From positions 31,140,641-31,204,640 of the forward strand of contig OZ024900.1 of assembly GCA_964017195.1 (NCBI GenBank): 64,000 bases of DNA, read 5' to 3'. The notes under the pieces were generated by a model, which was given only the letters and a program-made list of their open reading frames with translations, searched no databases and was not told where the DNA came from. Below are positions 45,741-58,400 of this stretch, in pieces. Numbering within the stretch: the stretch's first letter is position 1; each line of letters opens with the position of its first letter. This DNA comes from Siderastrea radians. Its lineage: Eukaryota > Cnidaria > Anthozoa > Scleractinia > Rhizangiidae. Both the position numbers and the translations under genes were made by a program.

Positions 45741-47996
45741 TTAAACGAGAACTAGCGTGCGTTACTCTCTTATGGTGTCGCAGGTCTTTTTTTAAAAGAC
45801 CTTAATTAAAATTCACTAAATGTAAATTTTAGAAATATTAACTGTGGCAGTAAATTATGTTTAGTTTATAAAATTTGTTTAACTGACGCAGCCGCGAAGC
45901 TAATCAAGTGGTATTGAATCACAAGCTGTGAATTAAAAAGACTCCGCCCTATGAAAAGAAACTATGCAAAACTGTGGATCGCAATTTTAATAACTGACAG
46001 TTCGTGGGCACAACACAAGCAGGTTGGCCCCGCAGCCTTTATTTAGCCTCGAATTTAATATTTATTGTCGCTGATGTATACTTTTGTCGCTTGTTCGTCT
46101 GCGAGAAAAAGATTTATCACTATGGAGAAGTTTTGTACGAAAACAGTACGTCGCTGATATTGGCTGCTCAATAATCAACAGCTTGAAATCTAGCAAATCG
46201 TTTCAGATTCGTATCTTGGATAATCCTGTGTGACAGAAAACTGTTCCGATAAAATTAAATTTACATCGATCGCCATTTCAAGTATACAGATGTTTGGAGT
46301 TCCTTCATTTCAATGCCCCCCTTGGAGGATTGGATCCTGGTTGAGCGAGGTAAGACCCTCGCCCATTGAATCTTAATCACGAGCTGTTACTTTTTTGTAT
46401 TCGTATATCTGCTCAAGACGAGCCTGGTATTATTGTAAAGAAAAACTTTAAATTCTTTTTCAAAATATGTAACAGTCCTTTAAAGGTTTCTACTTTTGAA
46501 TGGGAGCTACACGTCAGGTCTCGCTGCAAGGCAGAAAAAGTTCCTTAAAACGCGCCACTTTTCTTGTTCCACTCTAGGACTCACTTTTAACTTTGTTCAC
46601 TGATTACTGACGCGAACTTTGTTTGACTGAAATAAAACTTAGAGCGATTCAAAACCTTTCTTTGCGCGCAACGTTTAGGCCGGGCGGGCGTTTAGCAAAG
46701 TAGCGTTAATTTTTAATTTTTGTAGAATACATCTTTCGAGTTATCTCATTAAAGAGGTTACATTCTCTTTTTTTGCACGCATATTCATATTCCTACCGAC
46801 TTTTACCAACTTTCAGGGGAGAGCGGTTAGCTACAGGAAGTTTAATTTGGATTTTTTAAACTGAATTTTTCGAGCTGTCACGCAAAAGACGCTATGCACT
46901 CTATTCTCCTACATTTTTCCCATCTGTGATCCTTTCCAGTTTTGAACCAACCTCTTGAAGAAAGCGGTAAGCTTTATGAGATTGTTTCTTCTTTTTTTTT
47001 TTAATTTTGCAATCAATTCTTACGAATGACACAAGGACACGACTTTTCAAGTATCAAATAGACCAACGTTTGTGGTGACGAGCGACAAGCTGTGAAGTTT
47101 ATTGTCAGGTTTTGTTACCTATGGTCCCAAATATTGCACAAAGGGAGGTATGTTTAGTCCCAAATTTTTACCACCCGTGGAAAAATGAATCTTCTCTCTT
47201 TTGAAGATTTTTGCCTTCAAAATTTTCGAATACATCAGCAGCAGCTGCAAATATATCGTGTGAAGATTGCTTTCTATTTTATTGCACCTATCTTTTTTAC
47301 CTTCTTGTTTGGCAAGCAGCTAAATTGTGACTGTTGGCATCTAAAAGCGGCGATGTTTCCTTTGGAAACTGAAATTCGTTTGATAATGAGAGAAAATGAC
47401 TAAAAAATACTAGTGACTTCAGTTTCATCGTGAAACGTGTTTCTGTGTTTTTAGAGTAGATGACATCTGCGCTCTGATTGGCTTAATCAGGGTAACTCAT
47501 TTTACTGAAGTTCTCATTCGAACCTTTAGGAAAGTAAGCTTTAAGAAGTGTCGTAGCGCTTCACAGAAATTGAACACTCGTTTGATTATGATATAGTAAT
47601 TGCGCCTGATTTTCGATGTTCGATTAATTGTTTAAGGGACCACCAGTCACTTTTGCTTTTCAATCCTTGACGTTGTTGCTTTCTTCCATCGGTTTCGATC
47701 TAGGTTTTCATTCATCTTCAAAACTATATTAAAAAATAGTCGCCTGAACATTATATCCGACCGCAGTTGGATTTCACTGACGGGAAAGAGCAGATTTTGG
47801 TCGGCCATTCGGTAACACTGGCCAAAAAAATAGGTTAGGTATATTGATCTCAAGTCAATTTTCTTCCTGCAAACTTAAGTCCTGGTAATACCAGTATAAA
47901 AATAGGAGAAAGTGACTTATGACCTAGATTTTCTCAAACTGAAGTCCGTTTAGAGATTTTTGTTAGAATGCTTCGTCTGGTAGAGACAGGTAAAAT
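45741..47996. other. Intergenic DNA
   Basis: I see no gene, array or clear transposon end in this 2.2 kb. Confidence 0.45.
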
Positions 47997-48965
47997 CTAC
48001 CACGTAGCACTGAACAGTACCGGGTGGGTTGTTACACATCCTGTTGTTGTGTCAAGTTTGCGGCTTCGCGCGAAAACAATGAGAGAGAGAGATTCGACAC
48101 ATTTCTGAATTTCTTTGCAGCAAAGACAATCTCCTGCGTTTTGCAGATGTTTTAAGGCACAGTTACTACATCTACACGTGTAAGAGTATGAAAGTATAAC
48201 CTGCATAACAGGCGTTTTTTTAGCTGAGCCCGAACAATGTTTATTTAGCCGAGAACGATTATAATATTTATACCGGGAAATGAGAAATCGTGGCATTTCT
48301 TACTATGTCTCGAGCGCTTCGGTACCATCAAATAGGTTTTCTAGATTCTGTGTTCTTCGTTCTGTCTCCTCTATCTCTTGATAGTATTCTCTAAGTCAAT
48401 TTGCATCGGCAAGCAGATTGTCCATTTAAGGACCTTTTGGTCCTTCTCGTTCCCGAGTTCTGTTTCGCTTAGATATTTACACCGGGAGATGAGAAATCGT
48501 TGCATTTCTTACTATGTCTCGAGCGCTTCGGTACCATCAAGTCGTTTTCTAGCGTTCGTTCTGCCTTCTTTATCTCTTGATAGTGTTGTCTAAGTCAACA
48601 TTCATCGGCAAGCGGCTTGTCTATGTAAGGATCTTCTAGTTCTGAATAGCTTCTTTCTCGATCTCGAGCTCTGTTTCGCTTTCAGCTTCAGAAGTTAGCG
48701 ATTCACATTCGATGGACTCTAAAAGCCCCAAATCCCTGTCCAGATTACTTGTAACATCAGCAGTTTCATATAATTTCGTGCTTAATTTGGTGGTTGCAGA
48801 ATAAAGAAAAATAAAATGCATTAGATCTCTGCAATGCGGCCCACGTAGTTTGTTTTGGCATCGGCTCCGTTCCTGGTATGACGTCACAAGGTTACTATGC
48901 CCAGGTCTCCCTTTGCGCGGTTTTTGGCATGACCGGAAGTAAAATTTCACGTTTTTAACCGGCAA
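47997..48965 (-). pseudogene. P2X7 intracellular-domain-like gene fragment
   Basis: On the minus strand, 48210-47997 encodes a Cys-rich piece: CRCSNC, then CLCCKEIQKC, then GCVTTHP. That order matches the C-terminal intracellular (P2RX7_C-like) domain, which occurs in many stand-alone cnidarian proteins. Upstream, 48965-48636 is an open frame starting MPVKNVKFYFRSC with an acidic tail (LTSEAESETELEIEKEA). The two are separated by a duplicated, stop-containing stretch. Either exons flank a large intron or the gene is broken. The family match of the Cys-rich part is from memory and moderate; the link to the upstream frame is a guess. Confidence 0.45.
48255..48672. repeat. 209-bp tandem duplication
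   Basis: Two adjacent copies, both containing ACCGGGA/GATGAGAAATCGT, CTATGTCTCGAGCGCTTCGG and TATCTCTTGATAGT. The spacing of matched phrases is 209 bp. It lies inside the P2X7-like fragment and interrupts it. Confidence 0.8.
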
Positions 48966-49319
48966 AAGCGCAGGGAAGGGAAATCGAAATCGAAAAACAA
49001 TTTTTGATATCCATATCAGGATACTATTTTGATTCGATCAGGGAAATAAAAAAAAATCTGTCATATACACTTTGAGTTCTTCAAAATTCAAGAAGTTAAA
49101 GCAGGTATTAAAAGTAGTACATTATGTAATTTGTTTCATTATTGTCATTCATGATCTGATTCTTGTAGAAAAGAAATATTAATAAATGAAACCTGAAGTC
49201 TGTGGCTTGCATTATTTAAGTACTTATGGTTAATGCTGGCTTAGTATTTTAATTTTCTTTTCGCTCATATTAAACTAATACAAACAAATTTTGGTTCAAA
49301 CATTAACTGGTACTGTTTT

Positions 49320-49664
49320 CTTTTCTTTCTTCCTTTCCTTTCTTTTTTTTTCCCATGTCCCTTTTTTTTCTACTTTTTTATCTAAATTACTATTCATATA
49401 TACTTAGTTACATATTACTTAATTTTTTTTTTTACATTGTACTTAATTACTTATTACTTGTCTTATCATTAGTTTACTTTTGTCTTCTTTGATGTACAAC
49501 CTAGTCAAAGCAATTTAATTTTTTTGTAACTACTCAGCTCGTTTAGTTTATTTCTATTCTGGGTAGTTTTTTTGCCTATTTTAGTTAATTTAGTTTATAG
49601 TGTAATTTTTTCTATTTAACTTGGCAAAATAAAATGGTTGTTGTTGTTGTTGTTGTTGTTGTTG
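49320..49664. repeat. T-rich tail ending in a (GTT)n microsatellite
   Basis: A long T/TTAC-rich stretch leads to TTGGCAAAATAAAATG and then about nine GTT triplets (49636-49664). This is how the 3' ends of some LINE elements look, but no reverse transcriptase frame is present, so it is at most a short tail remnant. Confidence 0.5.
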
Positions 49665-50499
49665 CCAGCGCAGGCGCAGTGCGTGAGTTTACGCCTGGGC
49701 TGCCTGTGGGGACAGCATTTGGAAACTAGGAAGAACACTGTATTTCGGTTCAAGAAGTTAACTGAGGCATGTCTATTGCTGCCCTGAACTGGTTCAGTAA
49801 AAAACTTTATCAAAAATGGTGAGAGACAGAGAAGATCACACTCAGCGTATTTCGGTACAAAAAGGTAACGCGAAGCAATTTTAATGCTGACCCGAACTTC
49901 AGTTGTTCAGTTAAAAACGTCAGACTTTCACAATTTGTTTTGACCAAAAATGGAAAACACTCAAGAGAACTATTCCGGAGAATTTAATTCTTACAACATT
50001 GAGAGTGTCGAGAAAGCGTACAGGCTTAGATTCGTTGATTGAAACTCCTAAGGCAAACGCAAGAAAGGACGCCCGGTTACAACATGGCGCAGATGTAAAA
50101 TGTCGTGCACTGTAGTGACGTTGTTAGTATTTTGAAGAATAACACAACACTTCAAATGTCGCTCTGACGGAAATTAAACAAATTGACTTGAACATAATAT
50201 GATGTCTGACCACGTTTTTGGTTTGTCCGACCAAAAGGATGACTTTAATAGGACATCTGTCCTGTGAAGAAAAAAAGTTATTTGCAGCCGTGAGATCATT
50301 GTATTGTAAGAGAGCAAACTCGCCCACCCTTTCCCCGAATGGCACCACCTACAAGAAAAAAGAATCTTTGGTTTTTGCTTAGTGTGGTGCACATATCAGT
50401 CGATTCAGATGACGAGGCCAAAGCTTTTAAAAACGCTGAAAATCAGTGAAATGATCTTGAGATCTAAGCAGTCCATTGTCTTATAAGGAGAGAATAAGA

Positions 50500-50835
50500 A
50501 CGTACTCAATAGCTTTCGTTTGAGTGGTCATGCACACTTAACACTTAGGATTTCATCCTCGGACTCAAATGATGAACTACCTTATAAAGCATACCACATT
50601 ACAATAGTGCTCTATAGGATTTCATTTTTCATTCACAAACCCACAAGATAGAATCACTTTGTACATCATAATAAACAGCAGCAGCTACTGCTCAATAGCT
50701 TTCATTTGAATGGTCACACTTTAGGATTTCATTCACAGACTCAAAAGTTAGAACCCCTTGTACGGCGCAGTAAACATCACCACAGGAAAGTACTGCTCAT
50801 AGCTTTCATTGAAATGGTTACACTTTCGTATGAGT
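50500..50835 (-). repeat. 106-bp satellite block F (inverted)
   Basis: Three copies in reverse orientation, e.g. TTTAGGATTTCATTCACAGA. It is the only inverted block within the 41-55 kb group. Confidence 0.88.
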
Positions 50836-51706
50836 CATCCGCAGAAAAACCTGACAACGTTAGTCTCTAGGTTTGACTCAGTGGTGGAGTGAAAATCACC
50901 AATCTGTTAATTCAAGCTAGTGTATTGATATGATAATTGTGGAAGCCCAAATCATTACTGCTCCGTTAGGGTGATTCCATCGAAATAGAAGGAATATCTA
51001 AAATTTTCTAAAAACTTGGTCCAATTAGAAATTATGTTTCGAACATGTCAAACATGCAATAAAAATAGGGGTCACCGTGGTCGTTTTTGCACAACATGGA
51101 TAGCCATTAATAGCAACTACACAACCCGCAAGGTTTTCCCGAGAAACCCTAGTAATCAGAAATGAGACCTTAATTTCTTTAAAATGTCATTGCTTGCATT
51201 GAAATATTGGAGCAGTTCAATAAAATAGACATTTTTCTTGCATTATGTACTATTTTAGTTGAACAGGAATTAAGATTATGAAATAAATTAAAGAATTTGC
51301 CGCGTGTGTACATACCCTGCTGTACCTAAAGACGTATTCTCTTCGGCATTGAAATATAAATATCTCAAAACAGAATTTTTAACTTTTCTTAAAATCGCGA
51401 TATATGGTACTCAACCGTATGCCATTTAAATTTGTGTATTTAAAAAATGGGTCACCGACCTCGTTTAGGAGTAAACGATCATTTATTTTTCTTTATAATA
51501 AAGTTCCGATATAATGTGCGCTCTGATTGGTTGAAACAGCGTGCTTTATCAGAGTACAGATGCACCGAGTAACCCGTGACGCCATTCTGCGCACGCTGGC
51601 AAGCTGAAAACCTTTCTTGCGCACGCTTGCATGCTATGAATAAAACTTGTTTTCTTGCAAATAAAAGCCAATTTCTTTACAAATGTGAGCAAAGCTATAT
51701 TATAAA

Positions 51707-51885
51707 ACAAATAAAAAAGCCAAAACCGTGCTTTGTTCTGTTATAAAGCACGCAAGGAAGTGACGAGAGCACGAAAGAAGTAGGGAGAAGCACTCGCAGC
51801 CTGAAGTACACTTCTTTCGTACTCTCGTCACTTCCTTGCGTGCTTTATCACAGAACAAAGCACGGTTTTGGCATTTTTATTTGTT
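51707..51885. repeat. Long near-perfect inverted repeat
   Basis: Arms of about 76 bp (51707-51782 and 51809-51885) share CCAAAACCGTGCTTTGTTCT and CACGCAAGGAAGTGACGAGA with very few mismatches around a 26-bp loop. RNA from either strand would form a strong hairpin. CGTGCTTTATCAGAGT near 51540 suggests it is part of a larger repeat family. Confidence 0.85.
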
Positions 51886-53697
51886 AACAACAGCTCAGTT
51901 TTCTAGAAACCTACCAATCGCACAAAAAATGATGCGCAGAAAGGATGCGCAATGCAATTGAATGGAATCACCTTAAGCACCACCTTCTGCGATTCATCGG
52001 CCTACCACAGAGCAAAAGTCTGCTGGAAAGTTCAAAAGTCCACCATATGCTTTTTATCGCTTTTGCCTACAAGGGACTTATCAAAGCTTACTGCTGATTT
52101 GAAAGCAAAATGTTTTGGTTTATTGTTTGGCGTGGTACGGTTTGGCTGTGCGTTTTGCCTACTGCGGCGCTCCGGGGCGGCGCTGCAGAAAATCGCAGCT
52201 GCTGTGGTACGTCAAAGCAAAAGGGCGTCTGGGAATAGAGAGACAGAAAGATTCTCAAACATTAGGCGCTAGGGTCTGCCTATTACTCAGTGGAGTGATG
52301 AACAAATTTGAGCCGCAAAATTGAAAAACATTTCTAATGAAAATAACTGAAAAATGAAGACGAGCACAAGAACGACACCCTTGTATCTTATTCACTTTCT
52401 CAAAAGTTAGAATCACCCCGACCATGGCTTCGCAGACATTAGCTATTCTCTTCCTAATATTGCCAGCGTGCTGTTCACATTGTCTGCATTTAAGTTGGTT
52501 TCCAGCCGTTAGCATGCTGTTTTCCGGCGACAGATGGAAATTAAGATCTAGAGGAAGCAGAAAAAAGTTGTAGTTTTATTGCGTTCAACGGAGTAACATG
52601 GAAGGAAAGTCCAAACTGAACTGTTATAGACATCTTATCATGGTTTTTGTGCTTGTATAGTAATAGTGCTAGTTTTGAATCGAGCGCAAGTTGAGACGAT
52701 ATTGACGTATCTATCTTTTCACCTTTGTTATCGGTTTTGAGGTAAGAGTCTTCTGGAAGGGCGCGTTTTATGTATGCATACTTATTTGGTAGAGTTTTAG
52801 ATTGTAAGTACACAGAAAAAAACTGAACGTTTTATCAAATGCGCCTTTTCGCCGATTCTTTATCGTTATGCCTTACTCGAACCATTACACGCTGAAAAGA
52901 AGAAATAAAAGAAAAACCAACCATGCTCTCGTTGCCCAGTTACTGTTTAACAGTAAGTTTTATTGCAGCAAGATTTCAAAGGAACCTTAACCCTTGCAAC
53001 AAAGTTGGTGTTAAATTGTTGGAAATTCATCTTACGTAGATATCTTGCGGCCATACTCATTAGTAAAGATCTTCATGTCAGCGTTTTCTTTTCACTTTAT
53101 GCACGGTCGTGTGTCGAAGTCATTGTGCTTTTTATTTCCATGCTGCACTCGTGGATGAAGCAGTTCCTAAAGAGAAAAAAATATAAATTGGTTAATCATA
53201 ATTGGTGCTCACTTTTTCGTCAACGTCAGGTAAAGTTCTGATAATACCTTTAAAAAAATTGTCTTGTTTCTTGTTTGCACTTTAAGTTGATCGTTAGTTT
53301 GGTACTGTGTGAGCTAATCTCACCAAAAACTTGTTTTTTTTTTAGTTAATTCATAGTTATGAGTTATGAACGAGGTATCATAAGATGTGGAGTAGTCTTG
53401 TTGCTACGATCTTCAAATGAGATCAAACTTGTACTTTGTTACGTTTAAGCAAATTGCACAGTGGATTTTGAATGGCTTTTGAGCACTGACCAACAGAAGA
53501 AGTGTCATCGTTAAGTTTTTCATCTATGGTGTGTGACTGACAAAACAAAGAATGACAAACAAAGAAGAATGACAAAGAATGATCTGCACAATTGCAGTGC
53601 TCCAACATAAATTTTGGTTCCCTCTGTTGTCGCTTGTGAAGTTTCTAAGGTTTCATATTAGCTGTCATATTAAATTGGTGGATTGAAAAATGAACGA

Positions 53698-53780
53698 CAG
53701 TGGAATCCGATATAACAAAGTGCGAAGGGACTGGCAAAATGTATTCGTTATAACGGGGGCTTGTTATATCGGCGTTCTTT
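53698..53780. mobile_element. pogo/Tc1-like terminal fragment
   Basis: AGTGGAATCCGATATAACAA and CGTTATAACGGGGGCTTGTT match the 'ATATAACGAA...' text of pogo/Tc1-like ends. Only one end is recognisable. Confidence 0.4.
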
Positions 53781-54384
53781 TCTATACATACTCGATGAAA
53801 AGAAATGTAAGACCTGATAGAATTCACCAATCAGGGTGTAGTTTTCCTTAAAAAAGTCTCGTAGAACTGCAGGACAGTGAAATTTTAACAAAATGTATCC
53901 AAAGGAAAACTGACGGTGCCGTTCTTATCTAAACATATTACTTAATACTTAAAAGTACGAAGGATCGGCCAGCTCTTCCGTTTTTATGTAAAGGTTAGCC
54001 TTTGTTTGATTTTATCGTACTGGTGGAACGACAGATAACGACACCTAACACTGCTTTTAGTGATGCTAAAGAAACACTCCATTTTAGTTTGTCCCTTCCT
54101 TTAACTGATAACGGTTAATGTTCAGATATTTGACATAAATAATGCGTCTTTCAATAGAATACCGTACAGTTGAAATCAACTACCTGGTTGTTGCGGTCAC
54201 TTTTTCTTGGCACGGTGGTTCTATTGACAGCGTTCTATTGGTAGTAATACCTGCTCTCTGCTTGTTTTGTTTAAAAGTTTGAGTTGATGTGACAAATAAT
54301 AACATGTAATACCCGTTAATAACCAAAGCTTTGGAAGGAGGCTGTGTATTTCAAAAAGAAAATTCACGGTACTGATAAATGTGT

Positions 54385-55020
54385 TTCTAACTTTTGAGCC
54401 TTTGGATGAAATCACACGTTTTGGTACATTCATTCATCCCGTGGTGCTGTTTATTATGCTGAGTCTGTGGACGAAACCCGAAAATGTGATCGTTCAACTG
54501 TGTATTATGCTGTGCAAGGTGGTTCTAGCTTATCAATCTGATAAAATCCTAAAGTGTGACCATTCAAATGAAAGCTACTGAGCAGTACTTTTCTGTGGTG
54601 CTGTTTATTATGCTGTACAAGGTGATTCTAACTTTTGAGTCTGTGGATGAAATCCTAAAGTGTGACCGTTCAAATGAAAGCTGTTGAGCAGTACTTTCCT
54701 GTGGTGCTGTTTATTATGCTGTACAAGGTGATTCTAACTTTTGAGTGTGTGGATGAAATCCTAAAGTGTGACCATTCAAATGAAAGCTACTGAGCAGTAC
54801 TTTCCTGTGGTGCTGTTTATTATGCTGTACAAGGTGATTCGATCTTTTGAGTCTGTGAATGAAATCCCAAAGTGTGACCACTCAAATGAAAGCTACTGAG
54901 CAGTACTTTCTTGTAGTGCTGATTATTGTGCTGTACAAGGTGGTTCAGTAACTTCCAAGTCTGAGTCCTTAGGTTTGACCATTGAAATGAAAGCTAATGA
55001 ACAGTACTTTCTGTTGTGTG
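54385..55020 (+). repeat. 106-bp satellite block G
   Basis: Six copies, of which four in a row (about 54575-54990) keep an exact 106-bp period and are close to identical. This is the youngest-looking block. A lone degraded piece continues near 55370. Confidence 0.92.
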
Positions 55021-55429
55021 GTACATCGTGCAAGTTTTTCAAATTAATGGTTGCAGACACTGAGTTCGCAAGGGAAAATGGAATTGTAAAGCACATGGCC
55101 AGACCGAACAAACTCACCGCTATGTTTACAAAAGCTCAAAATAATGCTTTTCTATTTAAAGTTCTCTCGTCAGCCACGTTTTAGGCGATATGATAATTTT
55201 ATAACGGTTTTCAATCCTGCCAAATTGTGGCAAGAAAACGTGGTCATTCTTCGTGTTAGTTACTCAACACGATTCCCTTGCTATGAAGAATATAAACAAC
55301 TCTAAAATACATAGGATTTTAAAACTTTGTGCATCTCTGGATAAAGCTCTTTCTCGTGGAGTATGGTTCTATAGTGTTTGAGTGTGTGAATGTCAAGAAC
55401 TATTGTACTCTCCTTTTGGTGCTGTTTGT

Positions 55430-58400
55430 TTTTAATACTTTGTCAAACAGGATTACTTTTCTTCGTTTTTCTTTTCTTGTTGTTTTAATTCTGATCTTGG
55501 ACATTTTTTACAGTGAAAGGATTTAAACATAAAAGCTTGCCCTCCTTGAAAAAAAAGAAGAACAATGACTACAACACCTTAAAACAATAGTGCAATTGTA
55601 CTACATGTATAACAGGTCAAAAATGTATTTAATTTAGATACGGGATTTAATGCACGCCTCTTGAGCAAGCCTAGCTTGATATCTTACAGCTTCTTATTAT
55701 TGCCTCGATGTCTTGTCGATGTCCTGTAAATTCCCAAGCCTTAGATTTCTCATTATTTCAGCTTATGCCTGAAGGGTAGTTTTAGCAGTATGCGGTCTGT
55801 CTAGTTTATCAGCAAGAAGATAATTCGCGATGTTTGTCACAGGAAATTATCAACAAGTTTAATCGTCTCATAATCGCTGCTATTTCCTCTTTTCATCGCG
55901 CTTTTTAAAGTATATACACTGCTAAACTTTAATTGAAAAAGAGATACCGAGTTGTGAACCTAAGGCAATCCGCATTTTTGTTGTTAAGATTTGGCTCGCA
56001 TTTTCTGTCACTGCTTGTTTCTTCTCCAAAAATTATACTAAAAATAATCACAATATAGTTGATTTCTCTGGATCATGTAAACTAGTTCTCAAAAAGAGAA
56101 TCGAGAATTGCATGACAGAATTTTAAGGCTTTATGAAGTTCTGATTTAATTGCCATCGGCAAGATTTGAGATTGTATATGAAGTCGCGCGTTCCTCGTTT
56201 CGGTTTAGAAAGTTTGTATTTTTGTGCAGTGCAAGATTCAAATTTTAGAAGTAACAATATTTTATTTTGGACCGGAGGCGATATCGCCGGATTCGTGCTT
56301 TGCAGGAACCATGAATACCAGTTTTAAATAAATTTCTTTTCCTTATTTTACAGGTTTTAGATAAATTTTTAGGTCGTAATAATTATGACTTATGCGCTTA
56401 ATCGCAGCTTTATCTAAAATACAAACGGAAATAATAAATGTAACGAGCTTGTAGATCGCGGTTGAATTGTTTTTCATCTAAAATTGAAAATAGAGCTATT
56501 CAGCTAAGCCAGGTGGCTGTTTGTTTCGGACACTCAGCGATTTTACCAGTTTGGATTTCGCCAAGTCATCTTGATTCGTTTCTAACCTTGACCTCGGTCA
56601 AGAAGAAGGATTTTTTCGTTTCAAATGAGTAACTTTTCAAGTGCCTCCTTGGTGAAAAGTATGGGAGGGAAAGCGAGTTATTTATGACATATCATGCGAC
56701 GGCTAAGGCTAGCCTTAAGCCATAGACACAGCGACTCGCGGTCTTTAGGAGGCGGAACCCGGCCCAAAAAACCTGGCCCTTTCAAAAACGGAAAACTCGT
56801 TAAGGCCGTAATTGCTAGGAAATAGGTTAGTTTTCAAGCCAAACAGCGTATTCGGTGTGTATTCGAGACATAGTAGCGCCATCTCAAGGGTCACTTTTAT
56901 CATTGCCAATCAAGGCACGTGCCCAAGTGCTAGTTGAATTACCCTTATCGCGCTTATAAGCAAAGTTCAAAAGCAGCCGCCTCTATTGCAAATTCCACAG
57001 AGTGGGTTGGCTTGCTTTTTAATATCATCCTCGGTTTAATTACTTGACACAGATTGGCAGATTGTAAAGGGTAGTCTTTTTGCTAATGCCTATCGACCCT
57101 AGTCCCGGTGCCGACCGATTGACAGTTAGTTTTTTTCTTCGGACGCAAATTTGATAGATTTAACACAAGGAAGTGTACATAAGGAATTATAATCTTACCG
57201 AGGCTTGCTCAAGTTTTTATGCAATTTGCCTCGGGTTTGTTTATTTTAAGCAAAAAATAAACGCAGACATAAAGGATGAAACAACATGTGGGCCCAATTT
57301 TAAACACCTCAGCGAGAACGGTTTAAACATAAAAAGCAATTTTTTTTAAGGTCGCGACAATCTGTGTTCGTAGTCAAGTTTGTGATTTTTCTTTTAACTT
57401 AGTAAGACAGGCAAAAGAGAGGGTTATTTGAGAATTAAAAGTTTCGTTATCTCCGAGTTTCACATTTTGAAATTTGAAGTAAGAGTATTGACTGGTCTCT
57501 GATTTGCCGGAGACGTTTATTCGGAACTTTCAGCAAGAAAGACAGCTTAAAAGGTTTCAAAAATCACAGTGATGAAAATTAAAACTGCAACGACGGAAAG
57601 TGGAAAGGACACAAGAGATAACGGGAAGATGACATAAGAACAAATTACAATCCTATCTTCGGCTTACAGGATTTGCGATTCTCCAAACGAACTAACAGTT
57701 CGTTTCCCTTCATACAACTGGTTCGCGCCATTTAGTCCGAAATGCAAACTTTTTAAGATCTTTTAGTGTGAATATTCCGTTAATAGATATTTCCCCTCCG
57801 GCTAAAATAGCAAAATAGTTCAATATCCTCGTCGGTTATTGGGTCTTTGGTTATTAGCCAACCCTTTTCAGAAAACGATCCATCAACTGAACAGAAGGCC
57901 CGAAAGCTAAAAATTATCACTCGTTTGTCGCTTGCCAGATTGTGGAGTTCTTCTTGTAACTTAACCCTATTCGCTTTTGTGTTCTCGTTGGTTTTAGACA
58001 TGTACTAAACAAACAAAGCAAACAGAATTAACGCCAACAAAAACCCGATAACGAACGAAAGCGAAAATTGAATTTCTACCTTCACAGTTGAGATGCAAAC
58101 ACCGTAGGTCTTGTTTACTGTGAGGGAATATTTTTCTGAGAAAGCGGTGGTTAGGTTTTGTGTTTTCTCTTCTTTTTTTTTTTTCGCGAAAACGGAGAAG
58201 AGAAATCGAAGAAGTCGGTAGAATGTTCTATTGTTTTGTCAGGATGCTTTTTACGAAATGACAATTTTCTGCGTAAGAAGAATAAATATTCAATTAGTGG
58301 GAAATATATTATAAAGAAAGATCTTTGAATACAAAGTTGGGCCTTTGAAGAAGCCGACGTTGCGAGACATTAGTATTGTTGAAAAGCTCTTTTCACTGAC

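Noticed and set aside
49616..49813. Frame with poly-Asn
   Set aside because: Comes from the (GTT)n microsatellite read on the minus strand.
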